64,000 nt of DNA from Elgaria multicarinata webbii. Its lineage: Eukaryota > Chordata > Lepidosauria > Squamata > Anguidae. The notes below the pieces were generated by a model that saw only the letters and a list, made by a program, of their open reading frames with translations, ran no database searches and was not told the origin of the DNA. Numbering within the stretch: position 1 is the first letter of the stretch; every line of letters starts with the position of its first letter. Positions 1 to 10,520 of the stretch are shown piece by piece. Position numbers and translations under genes: made by a program. Location of the stretch: assembly GCF_023053635.1 (NCBI RefSeq), contig NC_086177.1, positions 96,010,001 to 96,074,000 on the forward strand. Direction: 5' to 3'.

Positions 1-2769
1 CGCAGATCCAACCTTTCTCACCACTGCACGCCATTCTGCAGCAGGGACAAGTTTTAAGTCAACATTAAACAAATGCTGAAGTATGCCTTAAGATGCCCCC
101 CCCCCAGCTTTAGCTTTAATTGATATTAGCTTCTAGTGAGCATTGCACAAGGTTGCTTACACTTAGCAATGCCCTTCTCTCCTAGAGAAAGCAGAACATG
201 TCTGGTGGCGGTGGTGAAAGGATTAGCTGCTAAGGAGAACCTCTTAAAGAGAACTACATCGCTAGTAAAGACCACAGTGCTTTGAGAATGTAAGTGGAAA
301 CACACATTGTTTATTACATTCGTAAGTATGAGCCGACAAACTGGCACCAAGAGACCAAAATCCATCAGGCTTCTCAGCTATGCCTACATAATTACAATAC
401 AGGCCAGCCGTTTCATGAAAAAAGTAATGAGAAGCCCAACTGTTAAACCACAGCGGCACAGACAAGAAAGCAGCTGCCAAATTTTTCTACAAATAGGAAC
501 AGCTATTGTCAGGCAGATTTTTTTTTCTGCGAACTTATATGTCATACTTGAAGTATGAGATATAGGCCTGATGCTAATTCTTCAATGAAATGCTCAGTTA
601 ATTAAGTCATATCAGTTATTGCTCTGCCAAGCATTTTTGGGTATTTACCAAAGGCACAATCTTTGAGATACTGTGCTCTTTGCTGTACAATAAAAATTTG
701 GAGACCTGGTAATAGTACAGGCAAACCTGACTGATTTCTAAATTATTGGAATGCCTTTCCTGGAAGATACTGGAAATAGTCTACCACAATCCCAATAAAT
801 ATCCTCCAACATACATTTATTGGAAGTCGTGACTATTTATGATTGTTTCTGTGCAATTTGATCTCAGAGAGAGGAAGGATTTAGGGGATTTTGTTGTTTC
901 TTGTCTTTTGGTAAGCTATTTGATTATTTGCCCTTTGTGATGCTTATTTACACATCATACTTTCTGACATGATTCTATTTTTTGTTCAATAAAAAAAAAC
1001 ATGAATAAAAGAACATGACAATAATAACATAGCTAAGAATACTTTCTTCTGCTAGAAGGCCCACCAGGCCTTGTGGTACACAGAAGGTGCTACTGCTGCT
1101 TAAACCATTTTCTGGGTGAAATTCAAAAACAAAGCAAGCTCTGAAACTTCACAACCCTTCTTCGGACGCATTCAGCAGGATGAGCTAATCAGCACAGGGA
1201 TATCTATTGAAAAAGAAACTGAGAGCAAGAGGCCTCAAACTGCCCTAGTATATTTTCCAAAGTCAAAAGAGGAGAGAGAGTAGAACTATTTGGGATCCCT
1301 CGGGTGTTATTACTTTTTTATCCTTGGGATAAAAATGGCCCAGGGGAAGCTATTCTCTCTCAGCCTCACAACTGTGACCCACCTTACAGATATGATTGTT
1401 GTTGGAAGGATTGCAACGAGATAATACTTGTGAAGCATTCAGGTTCTTTATAAATGTTCGATGTCACTATTATTGAGACACAGGCTGCTAATCACAATGA
1501 CTGATTCTTGAGAGTTCAGTTATAAAGCCGTTACTTATTTATAATTTCTCAGGCAGCTTTTGATGTAATAGAAAGCAAGCTCAAATCAATTTACAAATGT
1601 AAAACTAGAATAAATTATTCTAATGTATTATTAACATGTTACTAAGCACATGCTTAAGTCACCTGAAATCAGTAAAGGCTGCAAGCAATCCTATTCCCAT
1701 TTGCCTAGGAGTAAGCCCTGTTGAACACTATAGGACTTACATCTGCTCTATATTTTTAAGGTTTGAGTCATATTTTCTGCATTTTGAGCATCTAGTAGGA
1801 CATTTAACATATATATGGGTAACTACATGCATGGCCACCTGAAACTGCAATTCACAGCATCTGCAGCACCTAAAACAGTGCATCCAATCCCACTGATGGT
1901 CATATGGATAAAGCTATGTATCACAGCACTAAGGGACTTGCACAGAAAAAAAACATTGTGGACAGAAACAACTTAACTGAAGGCAATTAACAAAAATATT
2001 TTGCACCTTCTCCTGGCTTCCCCATCCTGTCATAAAAGGAATCCTGCATAACAGCTTGGGTAAGTGAATGGTTTCAATCAAATTCTTTATTTTCAGAGTC
2101 ATTATAATCGCCAGTAGAGACCTCCTCATTAATGTATTTATTAGTCTTTTAAAGAAGCCTACAAAAGTGACTAGCCTGCTAAAAAAAATTACTAGCCTGC
2201 TAAGAGGCAAACTAGTCTGTGTTTCTATACTGGCTGCAATGGAGAAGGAGCCCCTTCCTCAGCAGCCAGCATGGAAGCACAGTCCGCTAGCCTTTTAACA
2301 AGCTAGTTATATTTAAAAAACACCTTCTACAAGGGGAGTGGTGGAGAAGGGATAGATGAATGTCCCTCTTCTCCTGCCTATGAAGGAGGGGAAGCCCTTC
2401 TTCCACAACCAGCACAGAAACTGAGCAGACTGAGGGAGAGACAGAATTATTTGTAGGTTCACTGCCAGCCCACTTACTTGCATGGAATTCCTTGTCACCT
2501 ACAGTGACCAGGTGAATTATTAAATACATGACTGATGTATATATAAGCATAAAACTGCTTATGGTGCAAACAAGAGAATTATTTGTCTATAAAGCAAAGG
2601 CAGATCCAGCAAGTAGACACCTGCAGTAAGTATAGGAAAAGTAGTTCAGCACTGAATATCATACTAGGTCCTTTTGTATTAAAATATTAAGAGCTAATCC
2701 TTAATTTATGTAGAAGACTTATGGCCATTCCTCTTTACTGGAAACATCCTCCTGGCAATCCTTTCCATT

Positions 2770-2945
2770 GTAACTTCAAAAGAACTATACAGAAGGTCTC
2801 CAGTTCAATCCCTGCCCCCTTCAGGTAGAGCAGGAATATTCATGTCTAAATCTCTGAAGAGCTGCTGCCAGTCAGCGCAGACAATACTAAGTTACACAGA
2901 CTAATGGCCTGACTCGGTATAAGGCAGCTTCCTATGACCCTATCC
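2770..2945 (+). repeat. tRNA-derived SINE, 3' part
   Basis: A B-box-like stretch (AGTTCAATCCC) is followed by a body with GAGCTGCTGCCAGTCAG and the tail GTATAAGGCAGCTTCCTATG. This arrangement matches a SINE family common in squamates. The 5' head is degraded. The family assignment is from memory of the consensus. Confidence 0.6.
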
Positions 2946-4019
2946 TATCAGAATGTAATGCGCCAACTGTAGAAACTGACTTTTCATTTTTCATCTCTCA
3001 CATAACAAAAACAGATGAAACATCACTAAGATTTCAAGTCAGGTTTGAAAGTGTGAGAGGAGTGTGAACAGGAGGTGTCACAGCATCATTCATCTGATTA
3101 CAGAGGAGTTGCTTCTAGATCTGAAACAATGTTTTAAATTGCACTATGATCAACACTATTACCAGTGCCCTTTTTAAAGATAATACCGTACTTCAGTTTA
3201 AAGGCACTGGAACTTCTTTATGTGCTACTTTCTGCATGTAAGAATCCAGGTAGTTCTCAGCTTTTATTTTAAGTCTGCCATTACTTTTTCACACAGCATG
3301 CCACCCTAAGATTAAGCCATGCCATTAGTAGCCACATGTGGAACAAACACACTTCTTCCTATGAACAAGCCAATAGTGTTTGACTGCAGGACTTAATTTT
3401 AGCCGTGCCTTAGCAGGACATAGACTTTAAAGGATTTTTCATGCAAGTCTAAGCTTTGCATCATGCAGTCTTAATAAAGAGTACCTGTCCCTCACCACGG
3501 AAAGAGATCAACCAACCCTCTCACACATTTGGATCAAGAGTATGGTCTTTCCAGGCAGATATGAATTCCTTACATTCCTCACCAATCATCCCCTTTACTT
3601 CTATTGCAACTCAGCTACTCGCAGTGCACTACATAGCAGGTTTCAAAGATGCCAAATCCTAATTTACAAAGAAAGAAATTAAAGGGGGTGGGAAGAGACA
3701 AGAAGAAAAAGAGTTGCAATTGATTCAGGACCAATTAAGAACCTACCTTTCTTCACAGAACACATAGAATCCATTGCCACAATGATGTAGTGATGGCAAT
3801 GGCTTTTGAAAAAAGGAATAAATAAAATGATAAAGGATTGGGCTATCAATATCTATTCATCATGATGTCCACATGAAACCTCCAGGCTAGAAGTCCCATA
3901 CCATTGAATACCAGCTGCTGGAGAGCAGCACCAAGGAAGGGCTCCTGCTTTCAAGTCCTTCTCAAAGACCACTGTGAAACAAAGGATGTTAGACTGATCG
4001 AACAACACTCTTGTTAAGC

Positions 4020-4290
4020 TTTTATTGAATGGCTTTAAAAGGGAACTGGAAAAAATCCTAGAAGAGAAGGTTATCAATGGCTACTAGTCCTGATGGCAAT
4101 TTGTCAGTGACAATATGCCAACATACATGAGTTACTGGGGAACAGGGGTGGGAGAATGTTGTTACACTCATGTTCTGCTTGTGGGGTTTCCCACAGGCAG
4201 CTGGTTGGGTACTGAATGAACAGAATGCTGGACTAGATGGACCCATGCCATGGCCTGATCCAGCAGGAGCTCTTATGTCCTAATTCCAGT
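4020..4290 (+). mobile_element. CR1 LINE 3' end
   Basis: Contains the ordered blocks of the squamate CR1 3' end: GGCTTTAAAAGGG, TATCAATGGCTACTAGTCC, GTTACTGGGGAACA, CTGGACTAGATGGACCC and CTGATCCAGCAGGAGCTCTT. It is 5'-truncated and has no coding capacity. Host-gene sense is opposite (EIF3H is on the minus strand). Confidence 0.8.
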
Positions 4291-4464
4291 TGCTGCTGCC
4301 ATTAAGTCTGTCTGTGGGCTTCTCTGAGGCATTATTGGAACCAGGGTCCTGAAGTAAACAGACCTTTGGTGTGAAGATCCAGCACAGCCCTTCTTAACGT
4401 TCTTCAGAGCATAGTATACAAAGCAGCATGTGATCCTAGCACAATTAACCACACGCACAGAGAC

Positions 4465-4692
4465 GCCAGATCTTCACCAAGCAGGATATAGCACTATGGA
4501 AGCAGTATGAAAGCGGTATGTAAAAGGCAGGAGCCATACTATTGCTTTATAGGGCCATTGAAGTGCACTGACAACCGTTGGGGCCTACTGACACATACCT
4601 CTTTCACAGTGTTATATCCTGCTTAGTGTGGCTCCTGCCTCTTATATACCGCTTTCATAGCGCTGTCTCCTGCTTGGTGTGGATCTGGCCCG
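4465..4692. mobile_element. Palindromic DNA element (MITE-like)
   Basis: The left end (GCCAGATC, then CACCAAGCAGGAT) is mirrored at the right end (TCCTGCTTGGTGTGGATCTG). The inner sequence also folds back (GAAAGCGGTATGTAAAAGGC against CTCTTATATACCGCTTTC). It belongs to the same family as the cleaner copy at 40070-40286 and the fragment near 23060-23165. It has no open frame and is probably a non-autonomous DNA transposon, transposase family undetermined. Confidence 0.65.
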
Positions 4693-4802
4693 GGAAGGGC
4701 TGCAGCCGGCACCGCTCGCTCCGCACATACTAAAGGAGGACCCGTGGCAGCTACCCTTCTTTCCTATCCCTCCCCGATTACCCGCCCCAGCCTGGAGCTC
4801 AC

Positions 4803-4919
4803 CAGCCCGTCGATCTGCACTTGCTTCACCGCGGAGTCCCCCGGGGCCGCTTTAGCCTTGGCTTTGCTGGTAGCCACGGAAGAACTGCCGCTGCTGGCTG
4901 CTTCCTTACGAGACGCCAT
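4803..4919 (-). CDS. EIF3H: EIF3H coding exon 1 (eukaryotic translation initiation factor 3 subunit H, N-terminus)
   Basis: eIF3h is an MPN-domain subunit of the eIF3 complex, which recruits the 43S pre-initiation complex to mRNA in the cytoplasm. This exon encodes 39 residues: MASRKEAASSGSSS, an Ala/Lys/Ser-rich low-complexity stretch, then GDSAVKQVQIDGL, which matches the start of the MPN region of vertebrate eIF3h. The low-complexity part differs from the human one in composition, as expected for a disordered tail. The start has a strong Kozak context (G at -3 and +4). The exon ends in phase 0 at a consensus donor (CTG then GTGAGC, intron starting at 4802). The remaining exons lie left of the window. 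The gene is head to head with UTP23. Confidence 0.93.
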
Positions 4920-5632
4920 GTCTAGAAAGAGGGAGCGCACACCGACCGGGAAAGGAAGAGGCCGGGAAGGGGTCCTTCTACAATAACTTCCGGGTAGGAA
5001 CTGAAACCCTGGTGGTGCGTTGAGAAACGCAGTCCCCGAAAAAAGGGTTCCGCATTGGCGGGAGGGGCGAAAGTGAGGCTACGTAGCGCGCAGGCGCAAA
5101 AAGAAGCGCGTTTAGGGGCAGTCAAGAGGGGCATGCATTTAAGGCGCATGCGCAATGTTTCTTGCGCCTTCCCCTGAAGGTTTTTTTTGCCTTTATAGCT
5201 ACAGTACAAGGGATGCTTACTAGGGACTAAAGCCCATCAAGTTCATTGGTAGTGGTTTTACTTCCGAGTAAGCAAGCAATAGCGGCAAGCTGCACTTAAG
5301 GCGACTTGAGTGCTGACGCGGAATGCCGAATATCCGCATGTAAAATCATGTGGGAGTAATATTACGTGTTGCTCTATTTTTTAGGTTGATTTTATTAATC
5401 TTTGTGGCAAATAATCCAGTTTCTTGAAGATAATGACAACCTAGCGAAGTTATCTTAGAGATCAGCAAAGCCTTCCGCGGAGGGTTTCCCAGTTTTCAGG
5501 CAGTTCCAGTGCGCGTGCGTGAACGGGTACTACTTCCGGTATAAGAGTTACACTTCCGGTGGCCTAAGTGGTACTCGTATTGGTCAAAGAGTGTTTCATC
5601 TTTATCTCTATGGTTATTCTGCCGCCTCCGCT
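4920..5632. promoter_or_regulatory. EIF3H/UTP23 bidirectional promoter
   Basis: Only 713 bp separate the two start codons, and the stretch is CpG-rich with no TATA box at a suitable place. Motifs visible: a perfect NRF1 palindrome GCGCATGCGC at 5144-5153, a weaker one at 5086-5097, an ETS/GABP site ACTTCCGGG at 4986-4994 close to EIF3H, and two identical ETS/GABP sites ACTTCCGGT at 5532-5540 and 5552-5560 just before UTP23. This is the usual makeup of divergent housekeeping promoters. Exact transcription starts cannot be read from sequence. Confidence 0.8.
5532..5560 (-). promoter_or_regulatory. Tandem ETS/GABP sites of UTP23
   Basis: Two copies of ACTTCCGGT (reverse complement ACCGGAAGT) lie exactly 20 bp apart, about 75-100 bp upstream of the UTP23 ATG. 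Paired sites spaced by two helical turns favour binding of the GABP heterotetramer. The function is inferred. Confidence 0.6.
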
Positions 5633-5820
5633 ATGAAGATCACCCGGCAGAAGCACGCGAAGAAGAACATGGGCTTCTACAAGTACAACTTCGGCTTCCG
5701 GGAGCCCTTCCAGGTGCTGCTGGACGGCACCTTCTGCCAGGCCGCGCTCCGCAACAAGATCCAGATCCGCGAACAGTTGCCAGGTTACCTGGCCGGGGCC
5801 ACGCAGCTCTGCACGACGCG
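5633..5820 (+). CDS. UTP23: UTP23 exon 1
   Basis: Encodes residues 1-62 plus two bases of codon 63; donor CGCG then GTGAGT. Carries the N-terminal basic motif and the first PIN strand with Asp31. Confidence 0.93.
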
Positions 5821-8800
5821 GTGAGTTGGGAGGGGGGAGTGTGGAATGGAGTGAGGAGGAGGAGAAGGCGGGTGGCACGTGACACAGAGGCCGGTTGGCA
5901 GCGCGTGACGAGGGTCTGCGCCCGCTGAGGGGAGGTGGGTTTTGATTGGGTGACAGAGGAGCTCCGTACCATTGGTGGGGTGAGGGAATGTAGTGACGGA
6001 ACCACCCGGTATATAAACCCCCGGTAGGGGGGGGGGCGTGGAGCCTTCCAGATGATGCTCCATTTCTATATCGCCCTATAGCTGAAGCTGTTCAAAATAA
6101 ATCCTAAGATATTAAATACAGCGTAAACGTTTAATGACACAAAAAATTAAAAGCATTCAAACAGTTCGAAACATTTTAATTAAGGTACTAGACCTGTTCA
6201 GACAGCTGACCTAAATGCCTCCATCACATGTGATTAAATGCCTGGGGGTAGAGGGCAGGTCTTGGGGGTAGAGGGCAGGTGTTGGTGCCATTCCATAATT
6301 GGGGGGTGGGGATGGGGGACACCACTGAGAAGGTCTGCTTTCATCCTCTCTCACCACTGGCTAGGCCTGATGGCAGCTGCAATCCAACAGCCTCTGGAGG
6401 GCCACGTGTTTCCTATCTGGTATAAATGTAAGGTTTTCTCACAGCTTCATAATGTGCACTGGTATATTTTGGGGTCAAGGAACCTGGTTCCCTCCAGATG
6501 TTTTGGACCTACAACTTCCTCCAATGGTCAGGAATTATGGTACTTGTAGTCCAAAATATTTGGAGGGCACCAGGTTGCCTACTGGTGGATGTGATACCAG
6601 CGTGCCAGTTGCTGGTGGCAGCATACACTCATACTTAACTTTCCAAGCCGTAGCTGTGTTAGCTTCTTGCAACAAAAAAGCAATGCAGAGTAGGCTGTAC
6701 AAAGCTGTGGAAATCCAAATCACAGAGGCCGTGTTATGATGGATCTGCCATTTCCTCACACAGCCCTAGGCCCCCATACAACTCCCAGCATGCAGTGCCT
6801 GGGAGGACTGTACTTACTTCTCCCATACAATCCGCCCCGCACACTCAGGTCCTCTGGGAAGAATCCACTTCAGCTAGCAAAAACTAGATTAACAACTGTT
6901 ACCCAGAGGACCTTCTCTTCTGCTGCTCCCAGACTGTGGAATGGCTTGCTGGAGGAGATTTGTCAACTTGACAGTCTTTTAGAATTTAAAAAAGCAATAA
7001 AGACTGATCTATTCCGGCAGGCCTATCCAGTGAAATTTTAGAATGTTTTCAGGATGTTTTAATCATGTATGGTATGTTTTAATTCGTTTTAATGTGTATT
7101 TTATCTCATGTTTTTATACTGTTTGTTTTACACTTTGAATTGTTTTAGTTTTTGTGAACCGCCCAGGGAGCTTCGGCTATTGGGCGGTATAAAAATGTAA
7201 ATAATAATAATAATAATAATAATGGGGCCCAGGAACAGAGGGCATACGTGTACTCGCTGCCATCACCCGCTCCTCCAGGCGATCGCCGGCTTCTTGGCAC
7301 GATTGGCGGCGGCTGCAATCGTGAATACATCATTGACCCTGGAGGGGCCCCCACATGTTCCGCAGGTGTCCTGCAGTCACCTGCTTCCCCAAGAGCCACC
7401 CACTTCCTTTACCAGAGTGGGCACTTCTTGGGGGAAGCAGGCGGCTGCAGGGCACTTTCGGAACATGCGGGGACCATGGAGTATTCTTGACGATGGAGGA
7501 GGAGCAGGTGATGGCAGCAGTGAGTACACGTATGCCCTCTGTTCCTGGGGCCCGGTAAGTACAGCCCTCCCTGGCACTGCATGCTGGGAGTTGTAGGCTG
7601 TATGGGGGCCTAGGACTGTGCGAGGAAATAGTGATTTGGATTTCCGAATCCTTGCACAGCTGTAATGCGAAGTCCTATGGCACCTGAAAGACTCAGATTT
7701 GTTAGACTGTAAATGTGAGTTCTTACCTGGGAGAGAGTCCAGTAGAATTCAGAGAGGCTTACTTCCAAGTAGATTGTTTGTTCCAACTTCACAAACCCTG
7801 TTTTTAATTTGGACTTAAGTTAGGCCTCAGGTTCAGAATATAAAATATATTTGAATGTGATTTTTTGCTATTATCTTACTTGCCTCATTTTCCCTTTAGA
7901 TGTGTCCTAAAAGAACTAGAATCCTTGGGAAAGGAGTTGTATGGTGCAAAACTAATTGCACAGAGATTTCAGGTTCGCCATTGTTCTCACTTCAAAAGTC
8001 CAGTGAGCGGCTCAGTCTGCCTTTTATCCATGATTGAGGATGGCAATCCACACCATTATTTCATTGCTACACAGGTAACAGTCTTTCACACATTTACATG
8101 AACAAAGCGCCTAATTTCCAAATAGCTTCAAATCTGGCCATTTGGTAGTGAGTTCTGAATATGTAGGTTCAGCTATTCCTACTGGCACTGCTGGAGGAAA
8201 CTTTAGTTTATGCAAATTGGGACTGGGACTATGCAGCTCCAGTAATACAAGACAGTACTTGATACTCAGCTTAACAAAACAGGTTTTCAAAACAGACTTA
8301 CTCAGAAGGGAACCATGTTGCGTTCAAGAGGACTTAAGTATGCTCAGGATTGCAGCCCTCCTGCAGCAAGCATCTCAATGTAGGATTAACATCACAACAG
8401 TGAGGGCATTTATGGATAAATGCTATTTCTCAAAGAGGGATGAAGAAGTTGGGGGTCATGTCTGAATGATATATATTTTCTTTTAGTTGATACAGCCAAA
8501 GGCAACTGCATTATCTCTGTGCAATCTTATACAAGTCTTTTCAGAAATAGACTGGACTGAGTTCAATTGGTTTTCTCTAAGTGTGTATAGGGTTGCAGCG
8601 TGTCTGAAAAAAGCAGGCCCCCATGAAGTCAAGAAAGAGTCTATGGGGAAGGATGTGCAACTCCGTGTATAGAACCTTATGCGCTGTTTTGCCATTCCTG
8701 CCTTGCTCCATTGTGATGGTAACAAATTGTGATGCAAAAAGTGCTGGTGCAATTCCCTTACAATATCTCACTAATAATTACTTTACATTAATAAAATAAT

Positions 8801-9900
8801 AATAATAATAATAATCTCCCCATATTGTTGATAGAGATGTCATAGCATGGGTGAGATGCAAACCAGGAAATTTCATAGGTCACAGCTCAAGCACCTAGAC
8901 AGTACCTTACACTAGGTCTCAAATTTGGGAACAATCAATAATGGATTCCAGCAAAATACCCATCATTAGGGCCAGCAGGTAGCAGAGAAAATACCTGTAT
9001 ATTGCAGGGACAACTGGAGAAGCCAAATAAATTTCTGCTGGCTGGGGTGTCTACCATCCCTTTCTAGGGGCCAAACTACAACTATGTTGAATGCATTTGT
9101 GATTTTTAATAGTAGTTGCAGGTTGTCTGATCAGGACTGGGGATGAATTACTTGTTTAATTCCACTGAAAGTCCCTCTTCCTACCCTGAAGTTGGTATTT
9201 GCCCTTAAAGGGACGCTGTCTCACACTTGCCATTGAGAACGGAGCAGGTCTTCACATCTGTAAAATTTTTTACAAATGAGTATTAAAGTAGTTTACTGCT
9301 ATATCTTTACTGAGCTTCAACAACATTTTAGTAAATAAGCAAATGAGGCAAGAGAATTGGAGCATTTCCAATCAATTAACAGTGTTCCAGGGTAAATTAT
9401 CTGCTAAATTTATACCTCAAGTGTGCCTTCATATGTGAAGCATATGTATGGAATCTGGATTGTCTTAACTGTGTTTTCTGTTTTTGTTTCTTTAAATCCT
9501 TTTATAGGATCAAGATCTGGCAACAAAAATAAAGAAAAGGGCTGGAGTTCCTCTTCTGTTCATAATACAGAACACTATGGTTCTAGATAAGCCTTCTGCT
9601 AAATCCTTGGCCTTCGTGCAAACGATGCAGACAAACAGGCTTATGCCAGAACACCAGAAACAAAGCATTGCACTTCTCAAAGAGGAGCAGGGCCTAGCGA
9701 AGACCTCGGAGCCTAAAAAAAGGAAACGTAAAAGAGCTGCTGGCCCGAATCCCCTCAGTTGCCTGAAGAAAAAGAAAAAAGGCGAAGAGACCTCACAGCC
9801 TTCAGCAACCAAAAAAGGGGGGAATAGGAAGCGCAGCAAAAGGAAATCAGAAGCCACTGCTGGGGGTGTGCAGTCAGGGCCCCAGAATGTAGAAGCATAA
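5633..9900 (+). CDS. UTP23: UTP23, small-subunit processome component
   Basis: UTP23 is a nucleolar PIN-like protein of the small-subunit processome, needed for 18S rRNA maturation and linked to the snR30/U17 snoRNA. Three exons, 5633-5820, 7900-8074 and 9508-9900, with GT/AG borders, join in frame to 251 residues (human about 249). The N-terminus MKITRQKHAKK and the PIN core LLDGTFCQAAL (residues 29-39) are near-identical to human. Acidic positions Asp31, Glu68 and Asp122 fit the PIN site. Cys91, His93, Cys103 and His114/115 fit the family's zinc-binding cluster. The C-terminus is Lys/Arg-rich with the family motif GPNPLSCLKKKKK and probably acts in nucleolar targeting and RNA binding. The start codon has G at -3. 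An AATAAA at 9981-9986 gives a short 3' UTR. Nothing suggests it is broken. Confidence 0.95.
6466..6590. repeat. Palindromic short repeat (GTAGTCCAAAA family)
   Basis: ACCTGGTTCCCTCCAGATGT on the left mirrors ATTTGGAGGGCACCAGGTTG on the right, with a loop that keeps the common core CTACAACT...GTAGTCCAAAA. Further members or fragments occur near 23505-23575, 46545-46665 and 61040-61200. Probably a non-autonomous DNA element. Confidence 0.6.
6700..7665. mobile_element. Palindromic DNA element split by a LINE
   Basis: The right half (7223-7665) and two left pieces (about 6700-6812 and 7223 onward) form a long foldback: GGCATACGTGTACTC at 7241-7255 mirrors GAGTACACGTATGCC near 7522-7536, and CCTAGGCCCCCATACA near 6766 mirrors TGTATGGGGGCCTAGG near 7599. 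The left arm is broken by an L2-like LINE 3' end. The intact right arm shows what the left arm looked like before the insertion. No transposase frame is visible. Confidence 0.65.
6813..7222 (+). mobile_element. L2-like LINE 3' end inserted in a palindromic element
   Basis: Encodes a degraded LINE C-terminus (TQRTFSSAAPRLWNGLLEEI, then FKKAIKTDLF) of the kind found at the end of L2-clade reverse transcriptases. This is followed by an untranslated tail with the hairpin GAACCGCCCAGGGAGC...TATTGGGCGG and an (AAT)n run at 7199-7222. It is 5'-truncated. The same tail recurs many times in this window. Confidence 0.75.
7900..8074 (+). CDS. UTP23: UTP23 exon 2
   Basis: Acceptor CCCTTTAG, donor ACAG then GTAACA. 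Encodes residues 63-121 including CVLKELESLG, the zinc-cluster region and GNPHHYFIATQ, very close to human UTP23. Confidence 0.93.
8075..9507 (+). other. UTP23: UTP23 intron 2
   Basis: A 1.4-kb intron. About 8270-8365 is a copy of the short GCAATCC/AGTAAG repeat and 8786-8812 is an (AAT)n microsatellite. No other element or gene is recognised. Confidence 0.8.
9508..9900 (+). CDS. UTP23: UTP23 exon 3 (C-terminal)
   Basis: Acceptor TTTTATAG. Encodes residues 122-251 and a TAA stop: DQDLATKIKKRAGVPL, then IIQNTMVLDKPS, then the basic tail. A 148-codon frame on the opposite strand here is only a shadow of this exon. Confidence 0.93.
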   Translation, partial: DQDLATKIKKRAGVPLLFIIQNTMVLDKPSAKSLAFVQTMQTNRLMPEHQKQSIALLKEEQGLAKTSEPKKRKRKRAAGPNPLSCLKKKKKGEETSQPSATKKGGNRKRSKRKSEATAGGVQSGPQNVEA

Positions 9901-9980
9901 AACCCTCCAAGAAACTTGGTGGGCATAATTATTCTGTGAACTTTGGTGGAAGACAATGTCTACTGCTGATGCAATATGGC

Positions 9981-9986
9981 AATAAA
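9981..9986 (+). terminator. UTP23: UTP23 polyadenylation signal
   Basis: AATAAA 81 bp after the stop codon, followed by a T-rich stretch (TTACTTTTTTTT). This is the first and best signal after UTP23. Confidence 0.75.
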
Positions 9987-10028
9987 TGTTTGTGTTACTT
10001 TTTTTTAAAAAATAGTTGTTTTAATATA

Positions 10029-10337
10029 CACACACACAGCGCATAGTTAAATTATGGAACTCACTACCACAAGATGTAGTGATGGCCACCAATCTGGATG
10101 GCTTTAAAAGGGGGTTGGATAAATTCCTGGAGGCAAAGGCTATTAATGGCTACTAGCCCTAATGGTTGTAAGCCTGTGTTCACCAGTTGCTGGGGAACAT
10201 GGGCGGGAGGGTGCTGTTGCACCATGTCCTGCTTGTCCATCCCTGGCTAAATGGCTGGTTGGACACTGTGTGAACAGAGTGCTGGACTAGATGGACCCTT
10301 GGTCTGATCCAGCATGACACTACTTATGTTCCTATGG
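10029..10337 (+). mobile_element. CR1 LINE 3' end
   Basis: A good copy of the CR1 3' end: ACTCACTACCACAAGATG, GGCTTTAAAAGGGGGTTGG, CTGGACTAGATGGACCC, GGTCTGATCCAGCA and the tail TTATGTTCCTATGG. It is 5'-truncated and lies about 25 bp after the likely UTP23 cleavage site. The same subfamily (with CATCCCTGG) occurs at 52190 and 54690. Confidence 0.85.
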
Positions 10338-10392
10338 TCAAAAACAATAAATTTTCCCCTACAACCTTTATATCTCATTTTGAAGCTATTAT

Positions 10393-10520
10393 GGCCATGG
10401 CTAGACTAGGCCTATATCCCAGGATCATCCCTGTGCGTCTAAATGACACACAGGGGATCCCGGGAGCAGGCAGGGACTACCCCTCCATTTGCCTGGGATA
10501 ATCCTTGTCTAGCTAAGGCC
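10393..10520. mobile_element. Small palindromic element (GGCC-ended)
   Basis: Starts GGCCATGGCTAGACTAGG and ends GTCTAGCTAAGGCC, with inner mirrored blocks (CCCAGGATCATCC against TGGGATAATCC). It is related to the element at 37769-37909. Short GGCC-beginning inverted ends suggest a PIF/Harbinger-type non-autonomous element, but no clear target duplication is seen here. Confidence 0.5.

Larger units (their letters stand above)
1..4802 (-). other. EIF3H: EIF3H intron 1 (partial)
   Basis: This is the part of EIF3H intron 1 that falls in the window; the intron continues past the left edge and exon 2 was not found here. It holds a short poly-C run near 97-105, a SINE 3' part (about 2770-2945), a CR1 LINE 3' end (about 4020-4290) and a palindromic element (about 4465-4692), listed separately. 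A short copy of the common squamate repeat with the core AGTAAGCCC lies near 1690-1745. The rest (about 1-1680, 1760-2770 and 2945-4020) is AT-rich DNA in which I recognise nothing; open frames there are short and unlike any known protein. Confidence 0.8.
5821..7899 (+). other. UTP23: UTP23 intron 1
   Basis: A 2.1-kb intron. Positions 5821-6060 are GC-rich spill-over of the promoter CpG island and 6061-6240 is AT-rich with no recognised element. About 6241-6282 is a two-copy tandem repeat of a 22-mer with the core GGGGGTAGAGGGCAGGT. About 6466-6590 is a small palindromic repeat and about 6700-7665 is a split palindromic DNA element (separate entries). About 7665-7899 holds only a degraded AGTAAGCCC-type repeat and the acceptor. 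Confidence 0.8.

Noticed and set aside
5519-5632. Possible upstream start for UTP23 in the same frame
   Set aside because: The extended frame opens at GTG, not ATG, and the conserved family N-terminus begins at the ATG at 5633.
9510-9956. 148-codon frame on the minus strand over UTP23 exon 3
   Set aside because: It is the reverse shadow of a Lys/Arg-rich exon and gives an implausible Phe/Leu-rich protein; UTP23 on the plus strand explains the region fully.
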